From Pseudocercospora fijiensis CIRAD86 (Eukaryota; Ascomycota; Dothideomycetes; Mycosphaerellales; Mycosphaerellaceae), in NCBI RefSeq assembly GCF_000340215.1, contig NW_006921533.1, forward strand, positions 187,616 to 251,615: DNA of 64,000 nt. The letters are read 5' to 3'. Of the stretch, positions 9,355 to 22,000 are shown one piece after another. The position numbers and the translations under genes were made by a program. Numbering within the stretch: the stretch's first letter is position 1; the number at the start of each line of letters is the position of its first letter. The notes under the pieces were generated by a model. It did no database searches, was not told the DNA's origin, and saw nothing but the letters and a program-made list of their open reading frames with translations.

Positions 9355-10893
9355 ATGCCCGAAGAACGGGACCTATACGTACTATTCTATCGAAACAACC
9401 GTACTAATTATTAAGCAAGGCCTTCTATACGGCCTATTATACTAAGTTAAGCATACTAGGCCGATATCTACTAATTCCGCTATACCCGTACCTTAGGGGC
9501 TAACAATACATTATTAGTATTACCCCTTACAATAGCCGGTTTATTACGAAATAACAACCGTGCTACCGCTAGTAGCGCTAGTAACGACAACGCTAGTAGC
9601 ACAGTGCCTACTAAAGTGCCTACCGAGGCTCCTACTAAAGTGCCTCCTACTAAAGGGCCTACTACTAAGCCTACTACTAAGCCTACTAAAGAACCTGTAA
9701 TTCTAGGCGACGACCTAGAATTGCCTATCGACGACATTCTTAACAATATTGTTAACCGTCGATATAGCTAACTAGCCTTTAGGCCCTAACTAGTAGGGAG
9801 ACTCTAAGAAGCTACCTAAAACAGGCTTACTACCTTGCGTTAGGAACAATAGCTAAAGGATAATCTCCTCGAGATTCGCCGCCTATAGGAAGCCCTAACA
9901 ACTAATACTAAGCCGATAGTAGGGCCTTCCTTACTACCCGTCCCTATCTAAAAGAAGGATACTAAGCTTAAGGACTATACCGTATTTAACGGCTCTAGTC
10001 GCAAGCAATACAATAATTATATACGCGATTGTGAGCTTAACTAACGAAATGCGCCGAGGGCCCTTCTAGACGACTATTTACTAGTTGTCTACGCTATATA
10101 GTACATTAATAGCGACCTAAAGCGTACCTAGGATAACTATTTCGACTCTCTTACTAATTAGACCGCTGTTTAGTAGCAAGACTATAAGACTATTATGCTA
10201 GACACCCTTAGAAACCCTATACTAAGGCAACAATACGCTTAGGACTAGTACCTTCGAGCTAAGCAAAAGACTAATTAATCGGCTCGCTTATTTAAGGCCT
10301 ATTTAAAGACTCTCGAAGACGATTTGCTAGCTAAGACCGACTCTATCTAGATTTCCGAAATACGCCCTAAATTGCGATAGGAATTAGTCCTTAAATTAGA
10401 CCGCCGTCGCGTGTTCGAACAGACTAATCTTATACGCATTTAATTTATAGTCGAAGTCGAAACTACTAAACGAGCTGTCTAGCTCTAGTAACGACTAGAA
10501 TTAAGGATCCGACCTACTAGCAACCGTAGCAACCGTAGCTACGGAGGAAACTAAGGTTCCTACTAAGACAACAATACTAACAATAGGAATAGTAACAACG
10601 ACCGTAGAAGAAGCCGTAGCCGGCGGCTATATAGAGGAGGCCGTAATAGGGGCCGTAGAAGGGGCTCGTATCCCTATAGCACTAATCGCTTAACTAATAA
10701 TAGCAGCAATAGCGGCTATAGCAACCCCCTAACTAGATTAAAGTGCTTCAATTGTAATAGTACTAGCTATCTACTAGGCTAATACGACAAACCTAAGGAC
10801 TAGGCCCGAATCGACCGTACTACCGCTAAGCACCGAAAGCACCTTTTAGTAGCTAACGCTACCCCTATAGGCTAACCTTCGAAAAAAGAGTAA
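9355..10893 (+). pseudogene. gag: E1 gag (nucleocapsid), RIP-degraded
   Basis: Capsid/nucleocapsid frame of about 513 codons from a possible ATG at 9355 to TAA at 10891-10893. A Pro/Thr/Lys repeat region (9600-9700) precedes the capsid-like part. An Arg/Gly-rich stretch (about 10,510-10,690) precedes a CCHC zinc knuckle starting at 10744 (CFNC, then His and Cys with standard spacing). The frame ends at an A6 run (10882-10887) followed by GAG TAA, where pol continues in the -1 frame. Several in-frame stops of RIP type abolish it. The start is uncertain because the ATG is not conserved in E2 and E3. Confidence 0.8.
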
Positions 10894-12478
10894 GCGCCGT
10901 ACTAACTGTTAGCCTTATACGGCGTAAGACTATCGACATTGTACTAGCTATTATACGTACCTATCTCGTAGGGGATATATATAGGAACAATTATAAAACC
11001 TAGGTTACGCTAGACCTAGGAAATAGAGTTAGTGCCCTTATTAACTATCGCCTAGCTAAGTAATTAGACCTTCGACAATTGCCTAGGACTAACCTACTAA
11101 CCCTTGCTTAGTTTAATAACGCTCGGCACTTGATCTACGGGGCCTACTATGTTTATATAGCCCTAAAGGACGACCTCGGCAATAAGCGCCTACTAAACTT
11201 TACTACCTACGTAGTAGACATAGACAGCCTCCTATCTAATATTATTATTAGCAACCCTGTTCTTAAGTACTATGCTATAGTTATAGACTTAGGCAGTTAA
11301 TAATAGCGGTTTAGAATCGCTAGGAAAGAGGACATTAAATATATTAATGTTAGCGAGTGCCCTAATAATATTAGGGTCCTATTTATTAGCAACCTAACCC
11401 TAGCTAATCCGACTACCGATCTGCTCGGTAGTAATAACGATAAACCTGTGCCTCCTAATAATCCTAATTAGCTTGCTCGCATACTAGAGCCTATCCGAGA
11501 GACCTATATTAATGTGTTTAAACACTACCTAGCATCGACATTGCCTATGTTTAAGGAGACGGATTATAAGATTAATATTATAGAGGGCAAAGAGGTTCCT
11601 TTTAGACTACTCTACAACCTTAGTAAGCGCGAGCTTGCTATATTACGTAAGTACCTAGAGGAAAACCTAGCTAATAGTCGTATTCGGTATAGTAACAGCC
11701 CTGCTAGTGTACCTATCCTGTTCGTACTAAAGAAGGATAGTAGCCTACGCCTATATATCGACTATCGTAGGCTTAATGCTATTACTATTAAAGACCGCTA
11801 TCTACTCCCTCTTATTAATAAGACGCTCGATCGCCTTTCTAGGGCCTACTTCTATACTATACTAGACATTAAGGATGCGTACTATCGTATCTGTATTCGT
11901 AAGGGCGACGAATAGAAAACAGCCTTCTATACTCGTTATAGCTATTTTAAGTACTTAGTTATACTATTTAGTCTAGCTAATGCCCCTGCTACATTCTAGT
12001 CCTATATCAATCGGGCCCTTTCGGGTCTATTAGACTATCTCTATATAGTTTACCTAGATAACATCCTAGTCTATACCTATTTACCTAATATTGTAGAGCA
12101 CTAGGCTATAGTGCGTAAGGTGCTCGACCGCCTACGGGCCTATAGCCTATATTATAAGCCTTCTAAATGCACCTTTGCTACTAAAGAGGTGTCCTTCCTT
12201 AGCTTCCTCGTATTAACCGAGGGTGTTAAGGCTAATCCTAATCGGATTAAGACTATTACTAAGTAGCTAATACCTACTAGTATTAAAGAGCTTTAATCGT
12301 TCCTCGGCTTTGCTAATTTCTACCGTCGCTTTATTAAGGGCTATTTATAGCATATAATACCCCTAACTAAGCTTACTAAAACTAAGGCCAACCCTACTAG
12401 AGAATTCAAATAGACTAATAGAGCGCAAGCCGCTTTTAACGGTCTAAAGCAACGCTTTACTAAAGTTCCCTTATTGTA

Positions 12479-12673
12479 GTCCTCGCTGTCTGCCAAAGCT
12501 TTGTAGAATTTCGCTGCGGCTTGCGCTATACCTTTGCTGGCAGCATCGGGCTTGTCCTTATAGAGATGATATTTCGATGCGGCGTACATGATCAGGCTCT
12601 CCTTGTCTCCAGGCTTTGAAGATAGTAGGTATGGAATGTGCGAGGTCAGGAGCCACTCTCGAGGATGATTCAT
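12479..12673 (-). pseudogene. Captured host-like coding fragment inside E1 pol
   Basis: About 65 codons open with MNHPREWLLTSHIPYLL and continue through KPGDKESLIMYAASKYHLYK and KGIAQAAAKFYKALADSE. The DNA has normal CA and TG content, in sharp contrast to the RIP-mutated pol on both sides. The other three copies have pol sequence here. It reads antisense to the element. I do not recognise the family. Best explained as a host transcript or gene fragment picked up by template switching or DNA repair, left unmutated because it is not repeated. Confidence 0.6.
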
Positions 12674-12885
12674 CGGTAATGCGTCGACCGTGTAGCGTAT
12701 ACAATATAGGGCCCCCGTCGCGTACCGGACTCGTTCCGAGGTCGTCGTATATCGTCGTAGTTTCCTCGGAAACTAGCTTAGACTAGCGGGGCAAAAAACT
12801 AAACCGGAACCAAACCGGAGGGGTACCGCTAAGAAACTAAACTATATACGTTTAGTAGTTCGCAAACCGAACTACTACGGGGTCT
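12674..12885. other. Second half of the foreign segment in E1, with a hairpin at 12853-12877
   Basis: Sequence absent from E2-E4, richer in CG and with moderate CA. Contains a perfect hairpin (TAGTAGTTCG, 5-nt loop, CGAACTACTA) just before pol sequence resumes at about 12886, and an imperfect CCGAGG/CCTCGG inverted repeat. It may be the upstream region of the captured fragment or a separate small insertion. Confidence 0.5.
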
Positions 12886-15148
12886 ACTAACGCTTTATAG
12901 TTCGCTATATTAGCTATTATGTTATAGTAGGCTAATAACACCTACTAGCACCCGATTGCCTTCTTCTCGAGGAAGATAATTAATACTAAACGTCGCTACG
13001 AGACCTACGAGCAAGAGCTCCTAGCTATTATCGAGGCCTTTAAGTATTAGAGGCACTATCTCGATAGGGCTTAGTATACAATACAGGTCTATATAGACTA
13101 TAACAACCTCCGTAGTATTACTAAGGTTACTAGGGTTATAGGTCGATAGGCTAGATAGGCCGTCTACCTCGCTAGGTTTGATTTTAATATATTATATCGG
13201 CTAGGCGTAAGCAACCCTACTAATAGCCTATCGAGGCGACCTAATTACGATAGCGAAACCTAATACATTAATTCTTTATTTCTAACCCTATAGTATAAGA
13301 TCGCTATAGCCCGTATTGTTAATAAGTAAGCGTAGGATAAGCGGCTTACCGGGCTCCGCGACGGCTTAAAGCATATTAATGCTCTTACTATATTAATAGT
13401 GCGTATTAAGGCAAGAGCTAAGGATACAGATAGGAGAAGTTATAATAACTCCCTAGTCGATATCGCAATATATAGTAACAGCGATAGCACTAATGCAGTT
13501 AATCCGGCTACTAGTACTATTAGATACATATAATGCGTACCTCGTTTAATAGCAAGGGTGCTATTAAATAACCTTACAAATAGGGATAGTCAATCGTTTA
13601 TAGATAAGCTATTACGGGCTTAGCAGAGGGACGCCTTTGCTACTAAACGTATCGATAAGCTTGTAAGTAGGCGAAAGACTCGATCTAGTAAGAGTAACAA
13701 TTAGTCGATCGATAATAAAGGTTATTTGAAGTTCAAGGGCAGATACTATGTCCCCGCTAAACATTCGATCCGACAAGAACTTCTTAAGCGACACTATAAC
13801 GGTAAGCTTGCCGGTTACTATAGTATAGAGAGGTCGTACGAGTTACTATCGCGTATATACTACTAGCTAAATAGTAAACGGGATATAAAGGACTACGTAA
13901 ACACGTATACCGTATATTAACGAGTTAAAGCACTAAAGCACTTACTATTTAGCGAGTTGTCTTTACTCCCTATTCTAAAGAAGCTATTTGCTAAGCTTAT
14001 AATAGATTTTATTATAGGCCTCCCGCCTGCTAAGCGTAGGGGCAGTAAGGATGTGTATAATGCTATCCTAGTTGTCGTAGACCGGTTTACTAAGGGCGCT
14101 CGTTACATTCCTGCCCGAAAGGATTAGACGGCTATTAACCTAGCTAAGTCGCTATAGAACAACATCTTCTATAGCTATTAGGGGACCCCTAAAGGGATAG
14201 TCTCCGATCGAGGCTCGATATTTACATCTTACTATTAGAGTAAGATTTGCCTATAGCTAAGACTCAAGCATCGCCTGTCTATAGCATTCTATCTATAAAC
14301 AGATAGTTAGACCGAAAGGCAGAATGCTACGCTATAGTAATACCTACGCAGCTACATTAACGAGAATCCTAACGACTAGGTTAACCTCCTATAACTAGCT
14401 AAATTCGTATATAATAACAGTATCTACTTATTAACTAAGGTGTTACTATATATAGCTATAATAGGCTAGAACGCTACTATGCTATAAGATCCCCTATCGC
14501 TCGAGGCCGAGCATAAGGAAAGGGAAGCGGGTTAACCTAAGACACTAGCAGTAATAGAACGTGTCTAGAAGATGCGAGAAATCTATACTAAGATAGCTAA
14601 GAAGCTAATAAAGGCTTAGGAGTATTAAAAGACCTATTATAACAAGCATTACACGCTAATAACCTTTAGGCAAGGCGACATAGTTATGCTTAGCACTAAG
14701 AACCTCCGCATCCGCAAACACCTATTACCTAATAGCAAAACAAGGCCTAAGCTCGTACTAAGATACATTAGCCTATTCCGCATTCGAGAGGCTAAGGGTA
14801 TACAGGCCTACTAGTTATAGCTTCTACCCTATTATACTATCTACGATACCTTCTACGTCTCCCTTCTTAAACTATACTACTAGCGCGAAGGCGATAAAGC
14901 GCCTGCTAAGTTAGAAGAAGTCTTAGCTAATAGTGAAGAACTATAGTCTATAGAACGTATCCTATAGTACTAGACTAGGAAAGGCAAGAAGGAGTACCTA
15001 TTAAAATAGCAAGGCTATTTACCTAAATAGGACTCGTAGGAAGCTAAAGCCTCTTTTAAAGACATAACTAAGTTGTTAGATAAGTATTAGACTAGTGTAA
15101 AGAACAAGAAGAAGGCTAAAAGCTCGTAATGTTACTAAAGCTTAGGAT

Positions 15149-15173
15149 TAATAGCACCCCCGGGGTGCTATTA
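15149..15173. other. Conserved CCCC/GGGG palindrome, E1 copy
   Basis: Perfect 12-bp arms (TAATAGCACCCC / GGGGTGCTATTA) around a single C, about 20 nt after the pol stop. One of nine copies in the window, all near ORF ends of retroelements. Confidence 0.85.
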
Positions 15174-16346
15174 GCTAACTAATTAGAGGCCGACAAACTA
15201 GGACAATAAGACTACACTACTATAGTAGACGCGCACTAAGCATTAACAAACGCGCTATAACTGTTAACTAATCGCCTACTCTTTTAAGGATTCTACCTCT
15301 TTACTAATGCGCCCTATAAGTCCCCCTCTTATTCCTTCCTTCTGTCGAGGCCTTAAGGCCTAAGCGATCGGCGAAGGCGCGCGCGTAGCGGATAGTGCCG
15401 GCGGTGTATTAGAAGAAACGGCGCGCGCCTATATTAGTAACGGTGTTGCGGAGTGTCTTGCTATTTAAGAAAGGAAGGATACGGCTATATTAGTAACGGT
15501 GTTGCCGAGTTATTATTAGTTAAAGAAGGAAATTAGAAGCAAGGTAAAGTTAGCGCTAAGACGGCTAGCGCTACTATTATTAATATTACTTGCTATTGTT
15601 ACTGCGCCTATAGATACAACCTTACCCGTACTACGAGCCTAAGGCACTAAGGGGTTAATTAAAACTTTGATTAAAACTTTAAGCCGCCTAAAAGATTAAG
15701 CGACTAATAGACTAACGGACTAAGGGCAAAACTATAGAGCTAAGCTAGCTAGGGTCGATCTTGCGGACAATAGGTTACTCCTCGATCTATCTAACCCTTT
15801 AAGCGAGGCGAACCTCTACTACTATACTTACAATAGCCTTTACCTATAGAAACTAGACGAGCTGTGTTTTTTAAAAGATAAGATAAGATTGACAATTAAA
15901 GGCTACTAAACCTAACTAATTAGGGCTAGCGAAACTACGAACAATAATAGCCCTCGTAATAACAAGAACAACCCTCAGAAGCGGACATTGCTAGGTCTTT
16001 TAAGAGTAGACGCAAAGAACTCGGTACGATATCACTTAGAACGGAGGCAGGGCTATAATACCTCGTACGTCTACCTATTATAGTAGGGAAGACGCGCTCG
16101 TATTGTAATTAGTCGATAGTCCTCAATTCTTATAGATATATATTACCTTATTATATACAAGGATAGCGTAGTTAGAGTTAGATATTATGTTAAAAGTGAG
16201 GTTTAATAGGGTTACATAATTAGGTAACTAAGTGTTTAATTTAGCGCGGGCTAAGCAGCTTATTAGACCTGCTAAGTTAGCGGTAATAGAGATTAGATAG
16301 GAACATAGACAGGCTACGAGGGCGCGGCCTTTAGAAGGGAAGCGTA
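15174..16346 (+). other. E1 long non-coding 3' region
   Basis: About 1.17 kb between the palindrome and the 3' LTR with no open frame. Contains GC-rich tracts (GGCGCGCGCG, about 15,390), a duplicated 19-mer ATATTAGTAACGGTGTTGC at 15431 and 15487, and the polypurine tract AGAAGGGAAGCG ending 2 nt before the LTR. The region is shared by E2-E5. Confidence 0.7.
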
Positions 16347-16542
16347 TGTTAGAGCCAAAGAGGCTACACGTAATTAGTATGTAATCCGGCCGAGTGAAGC
16401 TAGGGTCTTAGTGCCTTAGGCAGGGCTTGGCGCTTGGCGTTAGGCTAACTAGCCTGCCTTCCTCCCTCTCCTCTTAGATCTCTATCAAATACTACCTGTA
16501 CCTACTACCACCCTATCTACCTACTAATATACCCTTCTTATA
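16347..16542 (+). repeat. E1 3' LTR
   Basis: 196 bp starting TGTTAG and ending CTTCTTATA, the same length as the 5' LTR and differing only at scattered C/T and G/A sites. Followed by the target duplication GAAAA. Confidence 0.95.
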
Positions 16543-16547
16543 GAAAA

Positions 16548-17630
16548 GAAAAAAAAAATTCGATTCGATATAGTAATAACTAGTCGAATATTATTAGCTA
16601 GCTGCTAGCTTTCTTTTTTAGTACGTTATAAAGTCTTTCGAAAATTTATAGAGAGAGAGAAGATTTTAGAGCTATTATAATAATACTCTACTAGACTAGT
16701 CTACCTTAAACTTAAAATTACTAGCGAAAGGCTCCGAAGCTTATCTTTATATAAGATATCTCGATTACTAATACTCGACCTAATAATTAGAGTTTACTAG
16801 CTAGGATTAGATCTTACTTCTTAAACTAGAGGGCTTAGTACTAAAAGATAGTATCCGCTTCTAGCGAAAAATTACTAGTACTAGCTCGCTTATATATACT
16901 ATCTATACTAAAAACCCTAGGAATATAAGCCTCGCTCTATACGATTTTTCGTAAGCGCCCTTCTATATAGAATAATAAAGCTACGCCTAGGTACGTTTTA
17001 ATCTATATAGAAAATTAAAATACCTATAGAATCTAGGACTATTTATTCCTACTACTTATTATTAAGTAATATAATAAGTATACGTCGAGATATCTATAGA
17101 GTCTATTTGTCGCGAATTTAGGAGATTCTTAAGAGAAATAGACTACTTTGTATCTTTATAGTCTATATAGAGAAATTCTTAATACTAAGCTATACTATAG
17201 AATTAAGTATAGCGAATATTTCTATCTACTTTCTACCTACTATATAGCCTTACCTATTAAATAATCTATCGCCGCGCTCTAGTAATTTCGCCCTTTTTCT
17301 CGAGGACAAGGCTTAAAATTTCTAAGGTTTTTAGTATAGATAGCCTAAGTAGTCTATCTTACTAACGTAGTATTAGTATTCTTAACTATAGTCGCGAGCG
17401 CTTACGAAGGTTAGATAGATCCTAACTAAGCTTGCCCTAAAGCTTTCTAATACTATAGCTCTTACGCCTAATAGAGTAGTAGCTACTCGTATAATCGTAT
17501 TCCTTAATATCGATATAAATAATAGAGTTCGAAGTAGTAGCGAGCCCTTAGCCTATAGAAAAGCATACTTATCTATTATAGGTATTAGCTAGCTAGATTC
17601 CTAGACTACGAGATTTTAGTAAATAAGTAT
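16548..17630. other. AT-rich RIP-type spacer between E1 and E2
   Basis: About 1.1 kb of TpA-rich sequence with no open frame and no similarity I can see to the LTR family. Probably part of the older degraded repeat that received E1 and E2. Ends with the E2 target duplication TAAAG (17631-17635). Confidence 0.5.
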
Positions 17631-17635
17631 TAAAG

Positions 17636-17832
17636 TATAAGAAGGGTATATTAGCAGGTAGATAGGGTAGTAGTAGGTACGAGTAGTATTCGATAAGGAG
17701 CTAGGAGGAGAGGGAGGAAGGCAGGCAAGTTAGCCTATTGCTAAGCGCTAAGCCCTACCTAAGGCATTAAGACCCTAGCTTTACTCGAGCCCGGTTATAT
17801 ACCAATTACGTATAACCTCTTTAGTCCTAATA
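17636..17832 (-). repeat. E2 3' LTR
   Basis: 197 bp in reverse orientation, from TATAAGAAGGG to CCTAATA. Preceded on the plus strand by target duplication TAAAG. Confidence 0.93.
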
Positions 17833-19004
17833 TACGCTTCCTTTCTAAAGGCCGCGCCCTCGTAGCTGGTCTTTATTCTAGTCTCAACCTCTATTACTAC
17901 TAACTTAGTAGGTCTAATAAGCCGCTTAGTCCGCGCTAAATTGAACGTATAACTACCGATTATGTAACTATATCAAACCTTACCTCTAATATAGTACAAT
18001 GTCTAACTCTAACTACGCTATCCTTATATATAATAAAGTAAAGGGATATAAGGCTATAAGAATTAAGGACTATCGACTAATTACAATACAAGCGTACCTT
18101 TCCTACTATAATAGGTAGGTATACGGGGTATTATAGCACTGCCTCCGCTCTAAGTAATGTCGTTCCGAGTTCTTTGCGTCTACTCTAAAAGACCTAGCTA
18201 TATCCGCTTCCGAGGGTTTGTTCTTATTATTACGAGGGCTATTATTGTTCGTAGTTTCGCTAGCCCTAATTAGCTAGGTTTAGTAGCCTTTAATTGTCAA
18301 TCTTATCTTATCTTTTTAGAAAAAACACAGCTCGTCTAGTTTCTATAGGTAAAGGCTATTATAAGTGTAGTAGTAGAGGTTCGCCTCGCTTAAAGGGTTA
18401 GATAGATCGAGGAGTAACCTATTGTCTGCAAGATCGACCCCGGCTAGCTTAGCTCTATAGTTTTTGCCCTTAGTTAGTCTATTAGTCGCTTAATCTTTTA
18501 GGCGGCTTAAAGTTTTAATCAAAGTTTTAATCGAAGGTGCCTTAGGCTCGTAGCGTAGGTAAGGTTATGTCTATAGGCGTAGTAATAATAGCAAGTAATA
18601 TTAATAATAGCGGCGCTAGTCGTCTTAGCGCTAACTTTACCTTCTTCTAATCTCCTTCTTTAACTAATAACAACTCGGCAATACCGTTACTAATATAGCT
18701 ATATCCTTCCTTTCTTAAATAGTAATATACTCCGCAATACTATTACTAATATAGCCGCGCCGGCCGCGCCGTCCTTCGCTAGCTTATAGCGCGACGCTAT
18801 TATCTTTATTACCGTTATTCGTACGCGCGCGCGCGTATCGCCCTTGTCGATCGCTTAGGCCTTAGAGCCTCGATAGAATAAAGGAATAAGAGGGGGCGCT
18901 AAGAGAAGGGTCTTATAGGGTGCGCTAGTAAAGAGGTAGATTCTATAGTAGTATAGTCTTATTGTCCTTTGTTGCTAACAATTGCTTACCTCTAATTAGT
19001 TAGC
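17833..19004 (-). other. E2 long non-coding 3' region
   Basis: About 1.17 kb between the 3' LTR and the palindrome. Contains the GC-rich tract GCCGCGCCGGCCGCGCC at about 18,760 also seen in E3, E4 and E5, and a CGCGCGCGCG run at about 18,825. No open frame. Confidence 0.65.
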
Positions 19005-19029
19005 TAATAGTACCCTAGGGGTAGTATTA
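19005..19029. other. Conserved CCCC/GGGG palindrome, E2 copy
   Basis: Imperfect arms TAATAGTACCC / GGGGTAGTATTA around TA, just 3' of the pol stop on the minus strand. Confidence 0.8.
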
Positions 19030-19051
19030 ATCCTAGGCCTTAATAGTAACA

Positions 19052-22000
19052 TTATAAGCTTTTAGCCTTCTTCTTGTTCTTTACGCTAGTCTAATACTTA
19101 TCTAACAACTCGGTTATGTCCTTAAAGGAACCTTTAGCTTCCTATAAGTCCTATTTAGGTAAATAGCCTTACTATCTTAATAGGTACTCCTTCTTACCTT
19201 TCCTAGTCCGATGCTTTAGGATACGTTCTATAGACTACAGTTCTTTACTATTAGCTAAGACTTCTTCTAACTTAGTAGGCGCTTTATCGCCTTCGCGCTA
19301 GTAGTATAGTTTAAGGAGGGATATATAGAAGGTGTTATAGATAGTATAATAGGGTAGAAGCTATAACTAATAGGCCTATACGGAAGAGCCCTTAACTTCT
19401 CGAATACGGAATAGGCTAATGTATCTCGGTGCGAGCTTGGGTCTTGTTTTGCTATTAGGTAATAGGTGTTTGCGGATACGGAGGTTCTTCGTACTAAGCA
19501 TAACTATGTCGCCTTGTTTAAAGGTTATCGGTATATAGCGCTTATCGTAGTAGGCCTTTTAATACTCTTAAGCCTTTGTTAGCTTCTTAGCTATCTTAGT
19601 ATAGATTTCTCGTATCTTCTAGATACGTTCTATCGCCGCTAGTATCTCTAGTACTTAACGCGCTTCCCTTTCCTTACGCTCGGCCTCGAGCGATAGTAGG
19701 TCTTATAGCATAGTAGCGTTCTAGCCTATTATAGCTATATATAGTAACACCTTAGTCGATAAGTAGACACTATTATTATATACGAATTTAGCTAGTTGTA
19801 GGAGGTTAACCTAGTCGTTAGGGTTCTCGTTAATATAACTGCGTAGGTACTACTATAGGGTAGCATTCTGTCTCTCTATTTAACCGTTAGTCTGTAGATA
19901 GAAGGCTATTAATAGCCGATGCTTCAATCTTAGCTACAAGCAAATCTCGCTCTAATAGTAAGATATAAGTGTCGATCTACGATCGGACACAATCCCCTTA
20001 GGGGTTCCCTAATAGGTATAGAAGATGTTAGTCTATAGCGCCTCTGCTATATTAATAGCAGTCTAATCCTTACGCGCCGGGATATATCGAGCGCCTTTAG
20101 TAAATCGATCTACTATAATAAGGATAGTATTATATACATCCTTGCTACCCCTACGCTTAGTAGGTAGAAGGCCTATAATAAAGTCTATTATAAGCTTAGC
20201 AAATAGCTTCCTAGGAACAGGAAGTAAAGATAACTCGCTAAATAGTAAGTGCTTTAGTGCTTTAACTCGCTAGTATACTATATAGGTCTATATATACTCC
20301 TTTATATACCGCTTACTATTTAGCTAGTAGTATATACGCGATAGTAGCTTATACGACCTCTCTATACTATAGTAACTAGCGAGCTTACTATTATAGTGCC
20401 TCTTTAAAAGCTCTTATCTAATCGATTGTTTAGCGGGGACATAGTATCTGCCCTTAAACTTTAAGTAACCCTTGTCGTCGATCGACTAATTATTATTACT
20501 CTTACTAGATCGAGTCGCTCGTCTACTTACAAGCTTATTAATACGCTCGATAGCAAAGGCGTCCCTCTACTAAGTACGTAATAGCTTATCTATAAACGAT
20601 TGACTATCCCTATTTATAAGGTTATTTAATAGTACCCTCGCTATCGAACGAGGTACGTATTATATATATCTAATAGCACTAGTAGCTAGAACTACTATAA
20701 CCTCTTCTATAGTACTATCGCTATATAGACTATTACTATAGATAGCAATGTCCTTAATCGAGTTATTATAGCTCGAGCGATCTACGTCCTTTCTTTTAAC
20801 GTATACTAGAAGAACGACAACTCCGCTATAGTATTTGTTGCCGCCGCGGGGTCCGGAAGTCCGCTTATCCTACGCTTACTTATTAACAATACAGGCTATA
20901 GCAATCTTATACTGCAGGGTTAGAAACAAAGAATTAATGTGTTAGGTCTCGCTATCGTAATTAGGTCGCCTCGATAGGCTATTAGTAGGGTTGCTTATAC
21001 CTAGCCGATATAATATATTAAAATCAAACCCGGCGAGGTAGACGGCCTATCTAGCCTATCGACCTATAACTCTAGTAACCTTAGTAATGCTACGGAGGTT
21101 GTTATAGTCTATATAGACCTAAATAGTGTACTATATACTATCGAGATAGTACCTCTAATACTTAAAGGCCTCGATAATAGCTAGGAGCTCTTACTCGTAG
21201 GTCTCGTAGCGACGCTCTATATCGATTATCTTTCGTAAAAAGAAGGCAATCGGGTGCTAATAATTGTCCTTATCTGATTGTTATAACATAATAGCCGATA
21301 TAGCGAACTATAAAGCGTTAGTCTTAATACGGATCTGCTTGCTTAGTACAAAATAGTACAATAAGGGGACTTTAGTAAAGCGTTGCTTTAGGCCGTTAAA
21401 AGCGGCTTGTGTTTTGCTAGTCTACCTAAACTCTCTAGAAGGGTTTGCCTTAGTCTTAGTGAGCTTAGTCAATAGTATTACGTACCTCGAATAGCCCTTA
21501 ATAAACCGGCGGTAGAAGTTAGCAAAACCGAGGAATAATTAAAGCTCTTTAATAGACGTAGGAATAGGCTATTTAGTAATTGTTTTAATCCGATTATGAT
21601 TAGCCTTAATACTATTAGTTAATATAATAAAACTAAGGAAGGCTACCTCCTTAGTAGCGAAGGTGTATTTAGAAGGCTTGCAATACAGTCTATAGGCTCG
21701 TAGGCGGTCGAGAACCTTACGGACTGTAGCCTAGTACTCCGTAATATTAGGTAAGTATATATAAACTAGGATGTTATCTAGGTAAACTATATAGAGGTGA
21801 TCTAATAGGCCTAATAGGGCCCGATTAATATAGGACTAGGATATAGTAGGGGCATTAGCTAGCCTAAATAGTATAACTAAGTACTTAAAATAGCTATAGC
21901 GAGTACGGAAGGCTGTCTTCTATTCGTCGCCCTTGCGAATACAGATACGATAGTACGCATCCTTAATATCTAGTATAGTATAGAAGTAGGCCCTAGAAAG

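Larger units (their letters stand above)
10882..15129 (+). pseudogene. pol: E1 pol (protease-RT-RNase H-integrase-chromodomain), RIP-degraded and interrupted
   Basis: Starts in the -1 frame at the gag A6 site. A retropepsin-like segment lies at about 11,000-11,300. RT starts at about 11,500, with the longest stop-free piece at 11514-11915; the YxDD box reads Y-L-D-N. RNase H is at about 12,880-13,250, the integrase zinc domain at about 13,780-13,930, the catalytic core at about 13,990-14,340, and a chromodomain at about 14,940-15,070 (IERIL, then KKEYL, QGYLP). The stop is TAA 15127-15129. A non-RIP insertion at 12479-12885 replaces about 45 bp between RT and RNase H and shifts the frame. It cannot encode a working polyprotein. 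Confidence 0.85.
9064..16542 (+). mobile_element. E1: full-length chromodomain Ty3/gypsy LTR retrotransposon, RIP-inactivated
   Basis: 7,479 bp bounded by two 196-bp LTRs (9064-9259 and 16347-16542) and an exact 5-bp target duplication GAAAA (9059-9063 and 16543-16547). Internal order is self-primer site, gag with CCHC knuckle, protease, RT, RNase H, integrase, chromodomain, a ~1.2-kb non-coding 3' region, purine tract AGAAGGGAAGCG, LTR. Coding parts are full of TAG/TAA stops at former CAG/CAA/TGG codons, the product of CpA-directed RIP. Unlike E2-E4, its pol is also interrupted by a ~405-bp foreign segment at 12479-12885. Confidence 0.95.

Noticed and set aside
9480..9746. Minus-strand Gly/Leu/Val-rich frames over gag (also at 24098, 25634, 30747)
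   Set aside because: Reverse complement of the Pro/Thr/Lys repeat of gag; present in each copy only as a shadow.
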